Assembly (NCBI RefSeq): GCF_003853415.1
Contig: NZ_QTPP01000003.1
Span: 186,001 to 250,000, forward strand
Reading direction: 5' to 3'
Length of the DNA stretch: 64,000 bases
Source: Burkholderia sp. Bp9142
GTDB lineage: Bacteria > Pseudomonadota > Gammaproteobacteria > Burkholderiales > Burkholderiaceae
Both the position numbers and the translations under genes were made by a program. Under the pieces are notes generated by a model, which ran no database searches, was not told the DNA's origin, and worked only from the letters and a program-made list of their open reading frames with translations. Shown here piece by piece: positions 8,036-21,141 of the stretch. The stretch's first letter is position 1. The number at the start of each line of letters is the position of its first letter.

Positions 8036-8257
8036 ATGGCTAAGGCGAATGATAAAGCACGTCCCCCGATTACGGAACGCTTCGTGACGGTCCAGGAAAT
8101 CTGGGGTGTTCCGAAAAACTACAGCGTCAGGCCCGAGACGTTTTATCCGTATATGAAGATCGGCGGAATGTGGCTGGTCAAAGACGTGGGTTTTGATCCG
8201 GGCAAAAAGGTGCGGATAGCGGTCGAGCCGGGAAGGCTGGTCATTACGTCGATGTGA
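8036..8257 (+). CDS. symE: SymE-family toxin-like protein
   Basis: A 73-residue protein. The C-terminal half (MKIGGMWLVKDVGFDPG, then VRIAVEPGRLVI) follows the SymE pattern of a short AbrB-like swapped-hairpin domain: GxWL, GF-x-G, V-x-V-x-x-GxLVI. SymE in E. coli is an SOS-induced RNA-associated toxin held down by the antisense RNA SymR. The ATG at 8036 is chosen because AGGAG (8025-8029) sits 6 bases upstream; a TTG at 8030 is less likely. No SymR-like antisense gene can be recognised from sequence alone. SymE-like genes are common in Burkholderia genomes, often in accessory DNA, as here. The E. coli phenotype may not carry over. Confidence 0.75.
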   Translation: MAKANDKARPPITERFVTVQEIWGVPKNYSVRPETFYPYMKIGGMWLVKDVGFDPGKKVRIAVEPGRLVITSM

Positions 8258-8350
8258 GATAGGGCGGCCGCGCTGCACATCCGCTCGATTCATCAGGACG
8301 CGGATCAACCAATCGGCTAGTGTGGCGCGATCAACTACATCCAGACCGTG

Positions 8351-8402
8351 ATCGCCGATGAATCGGCGATAGAAATGGCCGCGCAGACACCAACGCGCGG
8401 CC
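8351..8402. terminator. Paired hairpins between convergent genes
   Basis: A 9-bp perfect stem with a 2-base loop (8351-8359/8362-8370) is followed by a second stem ggccgcg/cgcggcc (8377-8383/8396-8402). They lie between the convergent SymE-like gene and the exported-protein gene, so a bidirectional terminator is plausible. No U-tract is present. Confidence 0.35.
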
Positions 8403-8512
8403 TAGCTAAACTTCAACTCTCGCAAAGGCGAGCCTCAACGCTGTATGCGACCGTGTCGCACGGAGTCGCACGCGCGCCGGGTAGGGCAGCCGTTATCGGC
8501 CACCACCAAACA

Positions 8513-9133
8513 TCACCAAGCAATATTGCAAGAAGACCGCGACGTCCCCGCACCGCCCGTAGCCGTGCAATGGGAACCCGCACCGTCGTCATAGAACGTC
8601 CGCGTTTCCGGTTGCGGCACCGACGGATCGTACGGATTCGGCGCGCTGTGCGGACCGCGCGCTGCATCGAAAGGCCGCGTCGGCGCATACGGGCTCCTGC
8701 CGCCCGGAGCTTGTGACCCATTGGCCCGCAGATATTCATTCCAGTTCAACTCGAGCTGTTCGTGTCTAGGCAACGTGCGCCCGAAGCTATCACTCCCACC
8801 CGCACCGAGCGCGACGCGATTCGAAGGCCATACGGAACCGGCGGATTCATGTTCACCCGAGGGCTGCGGCTGAAGCGTATCGCCTGAAACCTGCAATGGC
8901 CGCGTATCAGGCGTATCGAACGGACTACGTTCGACCGGTGCCGCGTACTTCACGCGCGGCGTCGTCCGTGTCGCGCGCCCATTATCCCGAGCCGCGGCCC
9001 GACGTTCCGAGCGAAACACATTGGCACTGCCTGAACGATCGACCAGCGAATCGCGGCCCGAAGCGGCGGCGGCAGAAACAGAAAGCGCACAAGCAAGCGC
9101 GGCAGCGGAAGAAAAACGGAGAGGAGGATTCAT
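8513..9133 (-). CDS. Exported hypothetical protein
   Basis: A 206-residue protein starting with a classical signal peptide: a short charged start MNPPLRFSS, then a hydrophobic AAALACALSVSAAAASG with a likely cut after AAA/ASG near residue 25. The rest is rich in Pro, Ser, Gly and Arg, with no recognised domain; two Cys lie in the C-terminal 25 residues. Codon use is that of the GC-rich host. Expected in the periplasm or outside. The conserved-looking secretion signal and strong coding bias support a real gene of unknown function. Confidence 0.7.
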   Translation of the reverse strand: MNPPLRFSSAAALACALSVSAAAASGRDSLVDRSGSANVFRSERRAAARDNGRATRTTPRVKYAAPVERSPFDTPDTRPLQVSGDTLQPQPSGEHESAGSVWPSNRVALGAGGSDSFGRTLPRHEQLELNWNEYLRANGSQAPGGRSPYAPTRPFDAARGPHSAPNPYDPSVPQPETRTFYDDGAGSHCTATGGAGTSRSSCNIAW

Positions 9134-9946
9134 CGGGATCCGAACCGGGTGATATGCAATGAGAGAAAAAACGGCAGATCACTGGCTGGCGGCTGGGCGA
9201 CGGAGGGGCGTCGAAGCGGCCCTGAAGCGACTACGAGGCGCGGCGGACGCGACACGCAGGAAGGCTGGCTGGATTGCAGAGGCGAGTTCGAATTATTTCA
9301 TAAAAATAACAACAAGCTTTCGTGTCGGCCTAATGTGTCAGAAGACAGAAGGATTGACCGCTTCAACCCAGCGCCCCGCATCGGTGCACGCCAACGCAAT
9401 CCTCAGTCGATTGATTTAAATACATCGGACCCTATAAACCAAAAAGATCACACACCGCGAGTCCAAAAATCGCCAAACACCTTATCCAGAAAGGAACAGC
9501 CCCATCAACCCACCCAAAATCGCAACCCGATTGCACCCACGGCAAACGTTGCCACCCCCCACCCAGTTGCTCCCAGAGCGCCACCCCAACCCCGGTAAGT
9601 TTCTCCGTGTTTTCCCTCATAGAGCAGGCATTTTTGACAGACGATTTAAAAACGCCCATATAATTTCGGCTGCCTTGCCAACGGCTGTCGGACCATCCCT
9701 CCGAACTAGCGATTTGGCAAGCGGGGCAGGCGAAACGCTTGCGCAATGCAAGACGCATCACGATGTCTTTCCGAACCAGACGTCCCCTTCGGGGACTGCA
9801 AGAGCCGGGCCCCGCTACGCATCATCCATCCGCAGGTCCGTCTTCATGTGTCTCGGGCGTGTCCCATGTCCTCGCCCCGGGTGCTGTTCGATTGCGCAAG
9901 TCATGCCGCCTTTGCCCGTATGACTAACAACATCGAGGAGCTCCTG
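9134..9946. other. Long AT-richer intergenic region upstream of livJ
   Basis: About 800 bases between a minus-strand gene start and livJ. The middle (9285-9460) is unusually AT-rich for this genome and the open frames across it have no homology I recognise. A strong promoter-like sequence (9634-9664) points toward livJ, implying a leader of about 270 bases for the transporter mRNA, room for regulatory structure. No riboswitch family is recognised. Confidence 0.5.
9634..9664 (+). promoter_or_regulatory. Candidate sigma-70 promoter for the liv operon
   Basis: TTGACA at 9634-9639 and TATAAT at 9659-9664 both match consensus exactly; the spacer is 19 bases, slightly long, though a CATATA at 9657 would give 17. 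The surrounding DNA is AT-rich against a GC-rich genome. It faces livJ, whose start is about 280 bases downstream. Confidence 0.6.
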
Positions 9947-11065
9947 ATGACGCTGTCCCGTCTTACGTCCATTTCCGTCGCCGCCGTGCTGTTCGCCGCC
10001 GGCGCCGCCGCCGCGCAAGCGGAAACCGTGAAGATCGCCATCGCTGGTCCGATGAGCGGCTCGGTCGCCCAATACGGCGACATGGTGAAGGCCGGCGCGC
10101 TGACCGCGATCGAACAGATCAACGCGGCAGGCGGTGCGGGCGGCAACAAGTTTGAAGTCGTCATGATGGACGACGCGTGCGAACCGAAGCAGGCCGTCGC
10201 CGTCGCCAACAAGATCGTCAGCCAGAAGATCAAGTACGTGATCGGCCACGTGTGCTCGGGTTCGACGATCCCGGCATCCGACATCTACGAGAACGAAGGC
10301 ATCGTGATGGTCACGCCGTCGGCCACCGCGCCGCAGCTGACCGAAGGCAAGAAGCGCCACTTCATCTTCCGCACGATCGGCCGTGACGACCAGCAAGGCC
10401 CGGCCGCCGCGCACTACATCATCAACAACGTGAAGCCGAAGAAGGTCGCGATCCTGCACGACAAGCAGTCGTACGGCCAGGGCATCGCGTCGTCGGTGAA
10501 GAAGGACCTCGAAGCCGCGAAGATCCCGGTCGTCCTGTTCGAAGGCATCAACGCCGGCGATTCGGACTACTCGGCGATCATCACGAAGCTGAAGTCGCAA
10601 GGCGTGGATTTCGTCTACTTCGGCGGCTACCACCCGGAAATGGGCCTGCTGATGCGCCAGGCGCGCGAGCAGGGCGTGAAGGCAACGTTCATGGGGCCTG
10701 AAGGCGTAGGCAACAAGGACGTGACGGCGATCGCCGGCCCGGCTTCGGAAGGCATGCTGGTCACGCTGCCGGCGGACTTCTCGGCCGACCCGGCCAACGC
10801 AGGCCTCGTGAAGGCCTTCGCGGACAAGAAGCGCGACCCGAACGGCCCGTTCCAGATGCCGGCGTACGCAGCGGTGAAGATCATCGCCGACTCGATCGCG
10901 GGCGCCAAGACGACCGACCCGACGAAGGTCGCCGCGTACATGCACAAGACGACGTTCGACACGCCGATCGGCAAGGTCGCGTACGACGCACCGGGCGACC
11001 TGAAGGCATTCAAGTTCGTCGTCTACACGTGGCACAAGGACGCGACGAAGACCGCCGCCAAGTAA
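9947..11065 (+). CDS. livJ: Branched-chain amino-acid ABC transporter, periplasmic binding protein
   Basis: A 372-residue type-I periplasmic binding protein. Residues 1-25 are a Sec signal peptide with cleavage after AQA. The mature protein begins ETVKIAIAGPMSGSVAQYG, the usual LivJ/LivK opening, and contains QAVAVANKIVSQKIKYVIGHVCSG and the GPEGVGN segment near the ligand cleft. It captures Leu, Ile, Val or related amino acids in the periplasm and delivers them to LivHM. The start is set by GAGGAG (9935-9940), 6 bases before ATG 9947; the frame is open further upstream but there is no signal peptide there. First gene of livJHMGF, in the standard order. Confidence 0.95.
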   Translation: MTLSRLTSISVAAVLFAAGAAAAQAETVKIAIAGPMSGSVAQYGDMVKAGALTAIEQINAAGGAGGNKFEVVMMDDACEPKQAVAVANKIVSQKIKYVIGHVCSGSTIPASDIYENEGIVMVTPSATAPQLTEGKKRHFIFRTIGRDDQQGPAAAHYIINNVKPKKVAILHDKQSYGQGIASSVKKDLEAAKIPVVLFEGINAGDSDYSAIITKLKSQGVDFVYFGGYHPEMGLLMRQAREQGVKATFMGPEGVGNKDVTAIAGPASEGMLVTLPADFSADPANAGLVKAFADKKRDPNGPFQMPAYAAVKIIADSIAGAKTTDPTKVAAYMHKTTFDTPIGKVAYDAPGDLKAFKFVVYTWHKDATKTAAK

Positions 11066-11248
11066 CACGGAGTACCCGCCCGCGCACCCGCCCTGTCCGA
11101 GACCCGGACGGGGCGCGTGCGTATTGGTCGCGCATCCGCCCAGCGCGCGGCCAAGGGGCGGCCCGAGACGACACCGTGCGTTGCGCGCGGCCGAACGCCG
11201 TGATCCGGCGACGGCATGCGACCCAGCGCCAACGGGAGCTTCCCGCAC

Positions 11249-12175
<927 letters not shown>

Positions 12176-12186
12176 GGGAGACGCAG

Positions 12187-13458
12187 ATGAGTCAAGTCAT
12201 TTCCATTCGCCGCCCGGCGGCCGACGCTTCGGTCGGCCAGGCGCTGAAGAATGCCGTGGCCGCCGCGCTCCTGACGGCGATCCTCACGATTCCGGTGCTC
12301 GGCCTGCAGTTGAAGCTCGAAGGCTATCAGGTGGTGCTGACGCCGCACTGGCGCCCGGTGTGGATCGCGGTCGCGGCCGTGTTCCTGTTCCAGCTGTTCA
12401 AGCCGTGGCTCGTGCGCGCGAAATCGGCGGTGAAGCTGCCGGCGGCGCCTGCGATGGGCGCGCAGCAGCAGCGCGCGATCATCTGGGTGCTGCTCGCGGT
12501 CGGGCTGGTGTGGCCGTTCTTCGGCTCGCGCGGCGCGGTGGACGTCGCGACGCTCGCGCTGATCTACGTGATCCTCGGCCTCGGGCTGAACATCGTGGTC
12601 GGCTTCGCGGGGCTGCTGGATCTCGGCTATGTCGGGTTCTACGCGGTCGGCGGCTATACGTACGCGATGCTGAACCAGTATTTCGGGCTGTCGTTCTGGG
12701 CGTGTTTGCCGATCGCGGCGATCGCGGCGGCGACGTTCGGCTTCCTGCTCGGCTTCCCGGTGCTGCGCCTGCGCGGCGACTATCTCGCGATCGTCACGCT
12801 CGGCTTCGGCGAAATCATCCGCCTGCTCGCGAACAACCTGACGAGCCTCACGGGCGGCCCGGACGGCATCTCGAGCATTCCGAAGCCGACGGTGTTCGGC
12901 TTCGAGATGGCGCGCTCGGCGAGCGTCGAAGGCGCGAAGACCTTCCATGAACTGATCGGGCTGGAATACAGCGGCGAGCACATGGTGATCTTCCTGTACC
13001 TGATCGCGCTGGTGCTGGTCGGCTTCACGCTGTTCGTGACGAGCCGCCTGATCCGCATGCCGATGGGCCGCGCATGGGAAGCGCTGCGCGACGACGAGAT
13101 CGCATGCCGTTCGCTGGGTCTGAACCCGACGCGCATCAAGCTGTCGGCGTTCACGCTCGGCGCGGCGTTCGCGGGCATCGGCGGCGCGTTCTTCGCGGCG
13201 CGTCAGGGCCTCGTGAATCCTGAATCGTTCACCTTCATCGAATCGGCGCTGATTCTCGCGATCGTCGTGCTCGGCGGGATGGGCTCGCAGCTCGGCGTGA
13301 TTCTCGCGGCGATCCTGCTGACCGTGCTGCCGGAAGTCGCGCGCGGCTTCGCCGAGTACCGGATGCTGATCTTCGGTCTGGTGATGGTGTTGATGATGAT
13401 GTGGCGTCCGCAGGGCCTGCTGCCCGCGAGCCGTCCCCACGTGGAGCTGCCGCAATGA
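12187..13458 (+). CDS. livM: Branched-chain amino-acid ABC transporter permease LivM
   Basis: A 423-residue permease with an N-terminal extension holding two extra hydrophobic segments, then the conserved LivM core: [45 protein letters not shown] and the EAA loop [21 protein letters not shown]. It pairs with LivH in the inner membrane. GGGAG lies just upstream of ATG 12187. Its stop overlaps the livG start (ATGA), showing translational coupling. Confidence 0.95.
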   Translation: MSQVISIRRPAADASVGQALKNAVAAALLTAILTIPVLGLQLKLEGYQVVLTPHWRPVWIAVAAVFLFQLFKPWLVRAKSAVKLPAAPAMGAQQQRAIIWVLLAVGLVWPFFGSRGAVDVATLALIYVILGLGLNIVVGFAGLLDLGYVGFYAVGGYTYAMLNQYFGLSFWACLPIAAIAAATFGFLLGFPVLRLRGDYLAIVTLGFGEIIRLLANNLTSLTGGPDGISSIPKPTVFGFEMARSASVEGAKTFHELIGLEYSGEHMVIFLYLIALVLVGFTLFVTSRLIRMPMGRAWEALRDDEIACRSLGLNPTRIKLSAFTLGAAFAGIGGAFFAARQGLVNPESFTFIESALILAIVVLGGMGSQLGVILAAILLTVLPEVARGFAEYRMLIFGLVMVLMMMWRPQGLLPASRPHVELPQ

Positions 13459-14227
13459 GCGCGAACGCAGAATTGTTGAAGGTCGCCGGGCTGCAGATGC
13501 GCTTCGGCGGGTTGCTCGCGGTGGACGGCATCGATTTCGACGTGCGCCGCAACGAGGTGTTCGCGATCATCGGGCCGAACGGCGCGGGCAAGACCACGGT
13601 GTTCAATTGCGTCGGCGGTTTCTACAAGCCGACCGGCGGCGACGTCGTGCTCGACGGCCACGCGATTGGCGGGCTGCCGAGCCACCAGATCGCGGTGAAG
13701 GGCCTGGTGCGCACGTTCCAGAACATCCGCCTGTTCAAGTCGCTGACGGTTGTCGAGAACCTGCTGGTCGCGCAGCATCGCAAGGTGAAGTCGGGGCTGC
13801 TGCCGGGCCTCTTCTCGACGCCCGCGTATCGCCGCGCCGAGCAGGAAGCGCTCGAGCGCGCGGCCGTGTGGCTCGACCGGATGGGGCTGACGTCGGTCGC
13901 CAACCGGCCGGCCGGCACGCTGTCGTACGGGCACCAGCGGCGTCTGGAGATCGCGCGCTGCATGATCACCGAGCCGCGCCTCTTGATGCTCGACGAGCCG
14001 GCGGCCGGTCTCAACCCGCAGGAAAAAATCGAGCTGCAGCACCTGATCGACACGCTGCGCCACGAGTTCGGCGTATCGGTGCTGCTGATCGAACACGACA
14101 TGAGCCTCGTGATGGGCGTATCGGACCGCATCCTCGTGATGGAGCACGGCCGGCCGATCGTGATCGGCACGCCGGAAGCGGTCCGCAACGACCCGCGCGT
14201 GATCAAGGCGTATCTGGGGGAAGAGTG

Positions 14228-14228
<1 letters not shown>
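13455..14228 (+). CDS. livG: Branched-chain amino-acid ABC transporter ATPase LivG
   Basis: A 257-residue ABC ATPase: Walker [11 protein letters not shown]-loop TFQNIRLF, signature [13 protein letters not shown] (a LivG-type variant of LSGGQ), Walker [14 protein letters not shown] and the switch His in IEHDM. It powers transport through LivHM together with LivF. The ATG at 13455 overlaps the livM stop; the frame is open upstream but that part lies inside livM. The livF start overlaps its stop by one base (TGATG). Confidence 0.95.
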
Positions 14229-14929
<701 letters not shown>

Positions 14930-14938
14930 CGAGGGAAG

Positions 14939-14963
14939 CCGCCGGCCTGCAACGGGCCGGCGG
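14939..14963 (+). terminator. Rho-independent-type terminator of livJHMGF
   Basis: A 9-bp all-GC perfect stem (14939-14947/14955-14963) with a 7-base loop begins 10 bases after the livF stop; a short T-run follows at 14973-14977. Confidence 0.7.
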
Positions 14964-15037
14964 TCTACCGGAATTTTGTAGCTGATTCGGCTTCGATCGT
15001 AGCGAATTCGGCTACATTCCGACAGAAACTTGCGCGG

Positions 15038-15303
15038 TCAGTCTGGAACGTTTGTGCACATCCAGCGACAGGCGGACGGCGTCATCCGGTACGCGCGGCG
15101 GAACCAGCGACCCAGGTGGCTCTGGTCGGAGAAACCGGCATTCGCGGCATCCGCGGCGGCCTCGGCCGGCGTGCGGCCGGCCGCGAGCAACCGGCGCGCG
15201 GCGCGCAGGCGCAGATGCACCACGTATGCGTGCGGCGACGTGCCATACGCGGACTGGAACAGCCGCGTGAGCCGGAAGCGGTCGATGCCGGCGCGCGCGG
15301 CTA
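15038..15303 (-). pseudogene. Remnant of an AraC-family regulator (C-terminal HTH only)
   Basis: The minus-strand frame from about 15300 to the stop at 15038 encodes a near-complete AraC DNA-binding domain: IDRFRLTRLFQSAYGTSPHAY, the second helix-turn-helix around GFSDQSHLGRWFRRAYRMTPS. Everything N-terminal to it is missing: sensor domain and start are replaced by the DUF4148 gene, whose stop codon (15301-15303) lies right at the break. No start codon with a ribosome site is seen for this piece, so it is read as a decayed gene. Confidence 0.7.
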
Positions 15304-15573
15304 CTGGCCGCCGCCATACAACTCGTTGAGACGCTGGAGTTCCCCCGACTTCTGCATACGCAAGTATTCCTGCTTCACTTGCGCGCGCGTGAGCCCGGTC
15401 GGTCCGCCCGCCTGCGAGCCGGCGCTGGGCATGCTGCCCATCGACGTCGCGCTGATCGCCGCGTTGGACGGCTTGCTCGACGCCGCCGCGGCGCCCTCGT
15501 CCTGAGCCCGAGCGAGCCCCGATGCGCCCACCACACAGATGACGGCCACTGCCGCCTTGTACATGCTCTTCAT
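15301..15573 (-). CDS. DUF4148-family exported small protein
   Basis: A 90-residue protein. Residues 1-23 are a signal peptide (KSMYKAAVAVICVVGASGLARAQ, cut after ARA or RAQ). The C-terminal LTRAQVKQEYLRMQKSGELQ matches the short DUF4148 pattern common in Burkholderiaceae exported proteins. Expected to be periplasmic, function unknown. On minus-strand sense the gene is directly followed by an AraC remnant. Confidence 0.8.
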   Translation of the reverse strand: MKSMYKAAVAVICVVGASGLARAQDEGAAAASSKPSNAAISATSMGSMPSAGSQAGGPTGLTRAQVKQEYLRMQKSGELQRLNELYGGGQ

Positions 15574-15895
15574 CGTGGCACCTCACATGAAAAAGCGATG
15601 CAACCACCACCACGCGACCGACGCGGATTCCGCAACGTCCGCGTAGGTCGACACGCCGCATGCGTGCGGCTGATTCCGCCGCAATTGCATTGCGTCGGAC
15701 AAATTCCGGATGTCGAACGCCGCAATGGATTCGTCACGCACATGCAACCGGAATGGCGGAATGATAGAACCCGCGCGCCGGATTGACGCCCTCTTGAAAG
15801 GGGGTAAATGCCGTCGTTGTCATGTGGAATGTCTAAGCTGGATGGGTATCGCGGAACGTGTGAACGAATCCGGCGCACGCTCGAGGAGCGCATTC
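15574..15895. other. Intergenic region between divergent genes
   Basis: About 320 bases between the divergent DUF4148 and LuxR-type genes, so it should hold both promoters. Frames open across it have no recognised homology. No clear operator is seen. Confidence 0.4.
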
Positions 15896-16978
15896 ATGTC
15901 TGACAAGCACGTCGCGCTAACCAGTCATATTCGTCGGCTCTGTTCGCTCGCCGTCGAGCCGCATCTCGTCATTCCTCATGTGATTGAGGCGACCCGGCGC
16001 ATCGTCGGTGCCGATTGGGGCATGTTCTTCTATGCCGACGAGCACTACGCAGTGTCGGACGTGTGCAGCGAAAACGATGCTGTGTACACATTATTGCCGA
16101 CGTATTTCGCGAACATCCACAACACTTCCCGGCAGGAGGTGCTGGGCATCACGTTTTCCGATGCGATGCGCCGCGGGCGCGGTTTCGACAACAGCGCACA
16201 CTACGACGATGCATTACTGTCGAGCGAGATGTATGCGGACCTGTGGCGGCCGGTGTCGATGCGCCACTGTCTCGAGCTGACCGCGACGGACGGCACGCGC
16301 GGCTGGGGCAGCCTGCTGCTGTCGCGCGCATCAGGCTGTCGTCCGTTCTCGGAACAGAACCATCGCGACATCGAACCCGTGGCACGGCATCTTGCCCATG
16401 CGCTGTCGCGGCCGGTGCAGCCAACGCTGCACGAATCGGAATGCAGCCAGTCCGCCATCATGGTGGTCGACGACGATGGCCGGCTCCTGCTGCACAACGC
16501 AGACAGCATCCGGATGCTGTCGCTCGCGACCGGCGAGCCGCTCGCGTTCTATCGTCACGAACGCTTGCCGGACTGGCTCACGCCGCTGCGATCGAACATC
16601 AACCGGATCTGGCGCGGCTATCCGGCGCCGCCCCCGACGGTCGAGCGTCGCAATAATGCAGGCCGTTTCCGGTTCATGGCCTATCGATGCACCGACGCGG
16701 CCGCAATGCAACGCGATTTCGCGATCGTGATCTATATCGAACACTTTCCGCCGCTCAAGCTGACGATCGAACGGCTCGGTTTCGCGTTCGGCCTGACCGA
16801 ACGGCAGCGCGAACTCTGCGAGCAGCTCGTGCTGGGCCGCTCGCACAGCGAGATTGCGCGTGGCTTCGCGCTGCGCGACAGCACGGTCGTCGATCATGTT
16901 CGCAAGATCTATCGCAGGCTCAACGTACATAATCACGACGAGTTGCGCAGCTTGTTTCGGATCGGGAGGCATGACTAG
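15896..16978 (+). CDS. LuxR-family transcriptional regulator with GAF-like sensor region
   Basis: A 360-residue protein. The C-terminal about 65 residues are a LuxR/FixJ helix-turn-helix: FGLTERQRELCEQLVLGRS, EIARGFALRDSTVVDHVRKIYRRLNVHN. The N-terminal 170 residues (EATRRIVGADWGMFFYAD and following) look like a GAF-type small-molecule sensor; a PAS-like stretch around IMVVDDDGRLLLHNADS follows. No receiver or autoinducer-binding domain is recognised. The start at 15896 is fixed by GAGGAG (15883-15888), 7 bases upstream. Ligand and targets unknown. Confidence 0.8.
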   Translation: MSDKHVALTSHIRRLCSLAVEPHLVIPHVIEATRRIVGADWGMFFYADEHYAVSDVCSENDAVYTLLPTYFANIHNTSRQEVLGITFSDAMRRGRGFDNSAHYDDALLSSEMYADLWRPVSMRHCLELTATDGTRGWGSLLLSRASGCRPFSEQNHRDIEPVARHLAHALSRPVQPTLHESECSQSAIMVVDDDGRLLLHNADSIRMLSLATGEPLAFYRHERLPDWLTPLRSNINRIWRGYPAPPPTVERRNNAGRFRFMAYRCTDAAAMQRDFAIVIYIEHFPPLKLTIERLGFAFGLTERQRELCEQLVLGRSHSEIARGFALRDSTVVDHVRKIYRRLNVHNHDELRSLFRIGRHD

Positions 16979-17076
16979 GCGATGGGGCGCGCGGCGCGGC
17001 ACGCCGCGTCCTGCTCGAACCTTGCCGCCCGCTGTGTGCGTGCGGCGTTGCGCTTGTCGTTCTGCTCGTCATTCTG

Positions 17077-19339
<2,263 letters not shown>

Positions 19340-19481
19340 GGACGGGGCAGTGCTTTTGCGTGATCGCTCGAGAAGCCGGCAACTCGGCAAACCATTCTGA
19401 TGAGCGGACAGTCTCTCGTGTCGAGATACCCTGCGTATCCCGGATTCAAACGACATCGCGGCGAACACGGCACAAACAAAA

Positions 19482-19511
19482 AAACCGCGAAGCGTTGCGC
19501 TGTCGCGGTTT
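19482..19511 (-). terminator. Terminator downstream of tRNA-Leu
   Basis: Read on the minus strand, a 9-bp stem with inner pairs (19503-19511 with 19482-19490) is followed by a run of seven T. It lies just 3' of the minus-strand tRNA-Leu and may also end dgdR transcription from the other side. Confidence 0.75.
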
Positions 19512-19546
19512 CTTGCAAATGCCCGAAACACGGTGAAAACCGTATC

Positions 19547-19631
19547 TGGTGCCGACGGCGAGACTCGAACTCGCACAGCTTTCGCCACTACCCCCTCAAG
19601 ATAGCGTGTCTACCAATTTCACCACGTCGGC
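19547..19631 (-). tRNA. tRNA-Leu (GAG anticodon)
   Basis: Reverse complement gives a complete 85-base tRNA with encoded CCA: acceptor GCCGACG pairing with CGTCGGC, TTCGAGTC T-loop, a long class-II variable arm and an anticodon loop TTGAGGG closed by CTATC/GGTAG, which places GAG at positions 34-36. It reads CUC/CUU leucine codons. No integrase or attachment-site duplication is seen next to it. Confidence 0.95.
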
Positions 19632-19771
19632 ACTGCAGGGGCGCAATTCTAGCGTCACATTGTGCATTTGTGAAGGGGGTGTGACACGGTTGCGGGGGAG
19701 GCGAAAGCGATCCCGGTAAAATTCGCCGGATCGATCCGACGATCATCGCAACCGCAACCTGTTTCCTCCCC

Positions 19772-21097
19772 GTGACGACGACCCTCGAACAACTGCAGTC
19801 CGGCCAGCTGTCGGGCGCCCGGCAACTCAAGCTCGCGTGCGGGCTGACCGAATTCCCGCGCGAGATCTTCGATCTGGCGGACACGCTCGAAGTACTCGAC
19901 CTGTCCGGCAATGCGCTGTCCGCGCTGCCGGACGACCTGTCGCGGCTGCATCGCCTGCGCATCCTGTTCGCGTCCGGCAACCGCTTCACCGCATTCCCCG
20001 AAGTCCTCGGCACGTGTGCGCAGCTCGACATGATCGGCTTCAAGGCGAACCGGATCCGCACGGTGCCGCGGGGTTCGCTGCCGCGCGCGCTGCGCTGGCT
20101 GATCCTGACCGACAACGAAATCGACGCACTGCCCGCCGACATCGGCGCTTGCTCGCGCTTGCAGAAGCTGATGCTCGCGGGCAACCGGCTGCGGGCGCTG
20201 CCCGCCGACATGGCGGGCTGCCGTGCGCTCGAACTGGTGCGCCTGTCGGCGAACCGGCTCGACGCGCTGCCGGACTGGCTGCTGCGCCTGCCGCGTCTCG
20301 CGTGGCTCGCGTCCGCGGGCAATCCGCTCGGCGCCGCGCCTGAAGCAGCGGCTTCGGCCGAGCCGGGCGTCGCGGACATCGACTGGACGTCGCTCACCTG
20401 CGGCCAGAAGCTCGGGGAAGGCGCATCGGGCGTCATCTACCGCGCGCAGTGGCGGGCGGACGGCCAGGCGCCGCGCGCGGTCGCGGTCAAGCTGTTCAAG
20501 GGCGCGGTGACGAGCGACGGCCTGCCCGACTGCGAAATGGCCGCCTGCCTGCATGCAGGGCGCCACCCGAACATGATTCCGGTGATCGGCAAGGTGCACG
20601 GCCATCCGGACGGCACGCACGGTCTCGTGATGGCGCTGGTCGATCCGGCGCTGACGAATCTCGCCGGGCCGCCGAGCTTCGCGTCCTGCACGCGCGACGT
20701 GTATGCGGCAGATGCGCGATTCGAGCCGGCAGCGGCGGTGCGGATCGCGCACGGCATCGCATCGGTCGCCGCCCATCTCCACGCGCGCGGCATCATGCAT
20801 GGCGACCTGTACGCGCACAACATCCTGCGCGACGACGAGGGCGGCGCGCTGCTCGGCGATTTCGGCGCGGCGTCGGTCTACGACGTGAACGACCGCGAGC
20901 GCGCGGCGCGGCTCGAACGGCTGGAAGTCAGGGCGTTCGGCTATCTGCTCGGCGAGTTGCTCGACAGAAGCGAGCCGCGTGCGTGGCAGGGTTCGCCCGC
21001 ACTCGAAGCGCTGGTTGCCGCGTGTCTGAACGAGGATATCGATGCGCGGCCGTCGTTCGACCGGATTGCGGCCGTGCTGGGCGCGTGGAAGGATTGA
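19772..21097 (+). CDS. Leucine-rich-repeat protein with C-terminal protein-kinase domain
   Basis: A 441-residue protein. Residues about 15-190 are seven or so leucine-rich repeats of the bacterial 23-residue type (LEVLDLSGNALSALPDDLSR and relatives). Residues about 208-440 form a eukaryotic-like Ser/Thr kinase: glycine loop GEGASG (215-220), VAVK (Lys 240), HGDLYAHN (catalytic Asp 345, Asn 350) and DFG (363-365). All catalytic residues are present, but HGD replaces the usual HRD, so it is a non-RD-type kinase. No signal or membrane segment is seen. The start is a GTG at 19772 with no good ribosome site. Substrate unknown; the repeats probably recruit it. Confidence 0.85.
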   Translation: MTTTLEQLQSGQLSGARQLKLACGLTEFPREIFDLADTLEVLDLSGNALSALPDDLSRLHRLRILFASGNRFTAFPEVLGTCAQLDMIGFKANRIRTVPRGSLPRALRWLILTDNEIDALPADIGACSRLQKLMLAGNRLRALPADMAGCRALELVRLSANRLDALPDWLLRLPRLAWLASAGNPLGAAPEAAASAEPGVADIDWTSLTCGQKLGEGASGVIYRAQWRADGQAPRAVAVKLFKGAVTSDGLPDCEMAACLHAGRHPNMIPVIGKVHGHPDGTHGLVMALVDPALTNLAGPPSFASCTRDVYAADARFEPAAAVRIAHGIASVAAHLHARGIMHGDLYAHNILRDDEGGALLGDFGAASVYDVNDRERAARLERLEVRAFGYLLGELLDRSEPRAWQGSPALEALVAACLNEDIDARPSFDRIAAVLGAWKD

Positions 21098-21141
21098 CGA
21101 TTCCGTCCGCGCTCCGGCGCCGGCAGGCGCCGTGCTGATGC

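Noticed and set aside
1..8260. Insertion sequence or transposase in the accessory block
   Set aside because: No transposase motif, terminal inverted repeats or target-site duplication could be seen in either strand.
9149..9598. Open frames across the AT-rich region before livJ
   Set aside because: No homology or ribosome site, and the region has a strong promoter-like sequence instead.
19547..19631. tRNA-Leu as an integration site of a mobile element
   Set aside because: No integrase, direct repeat of the tRNA 3' end or composition change was seen beside it.
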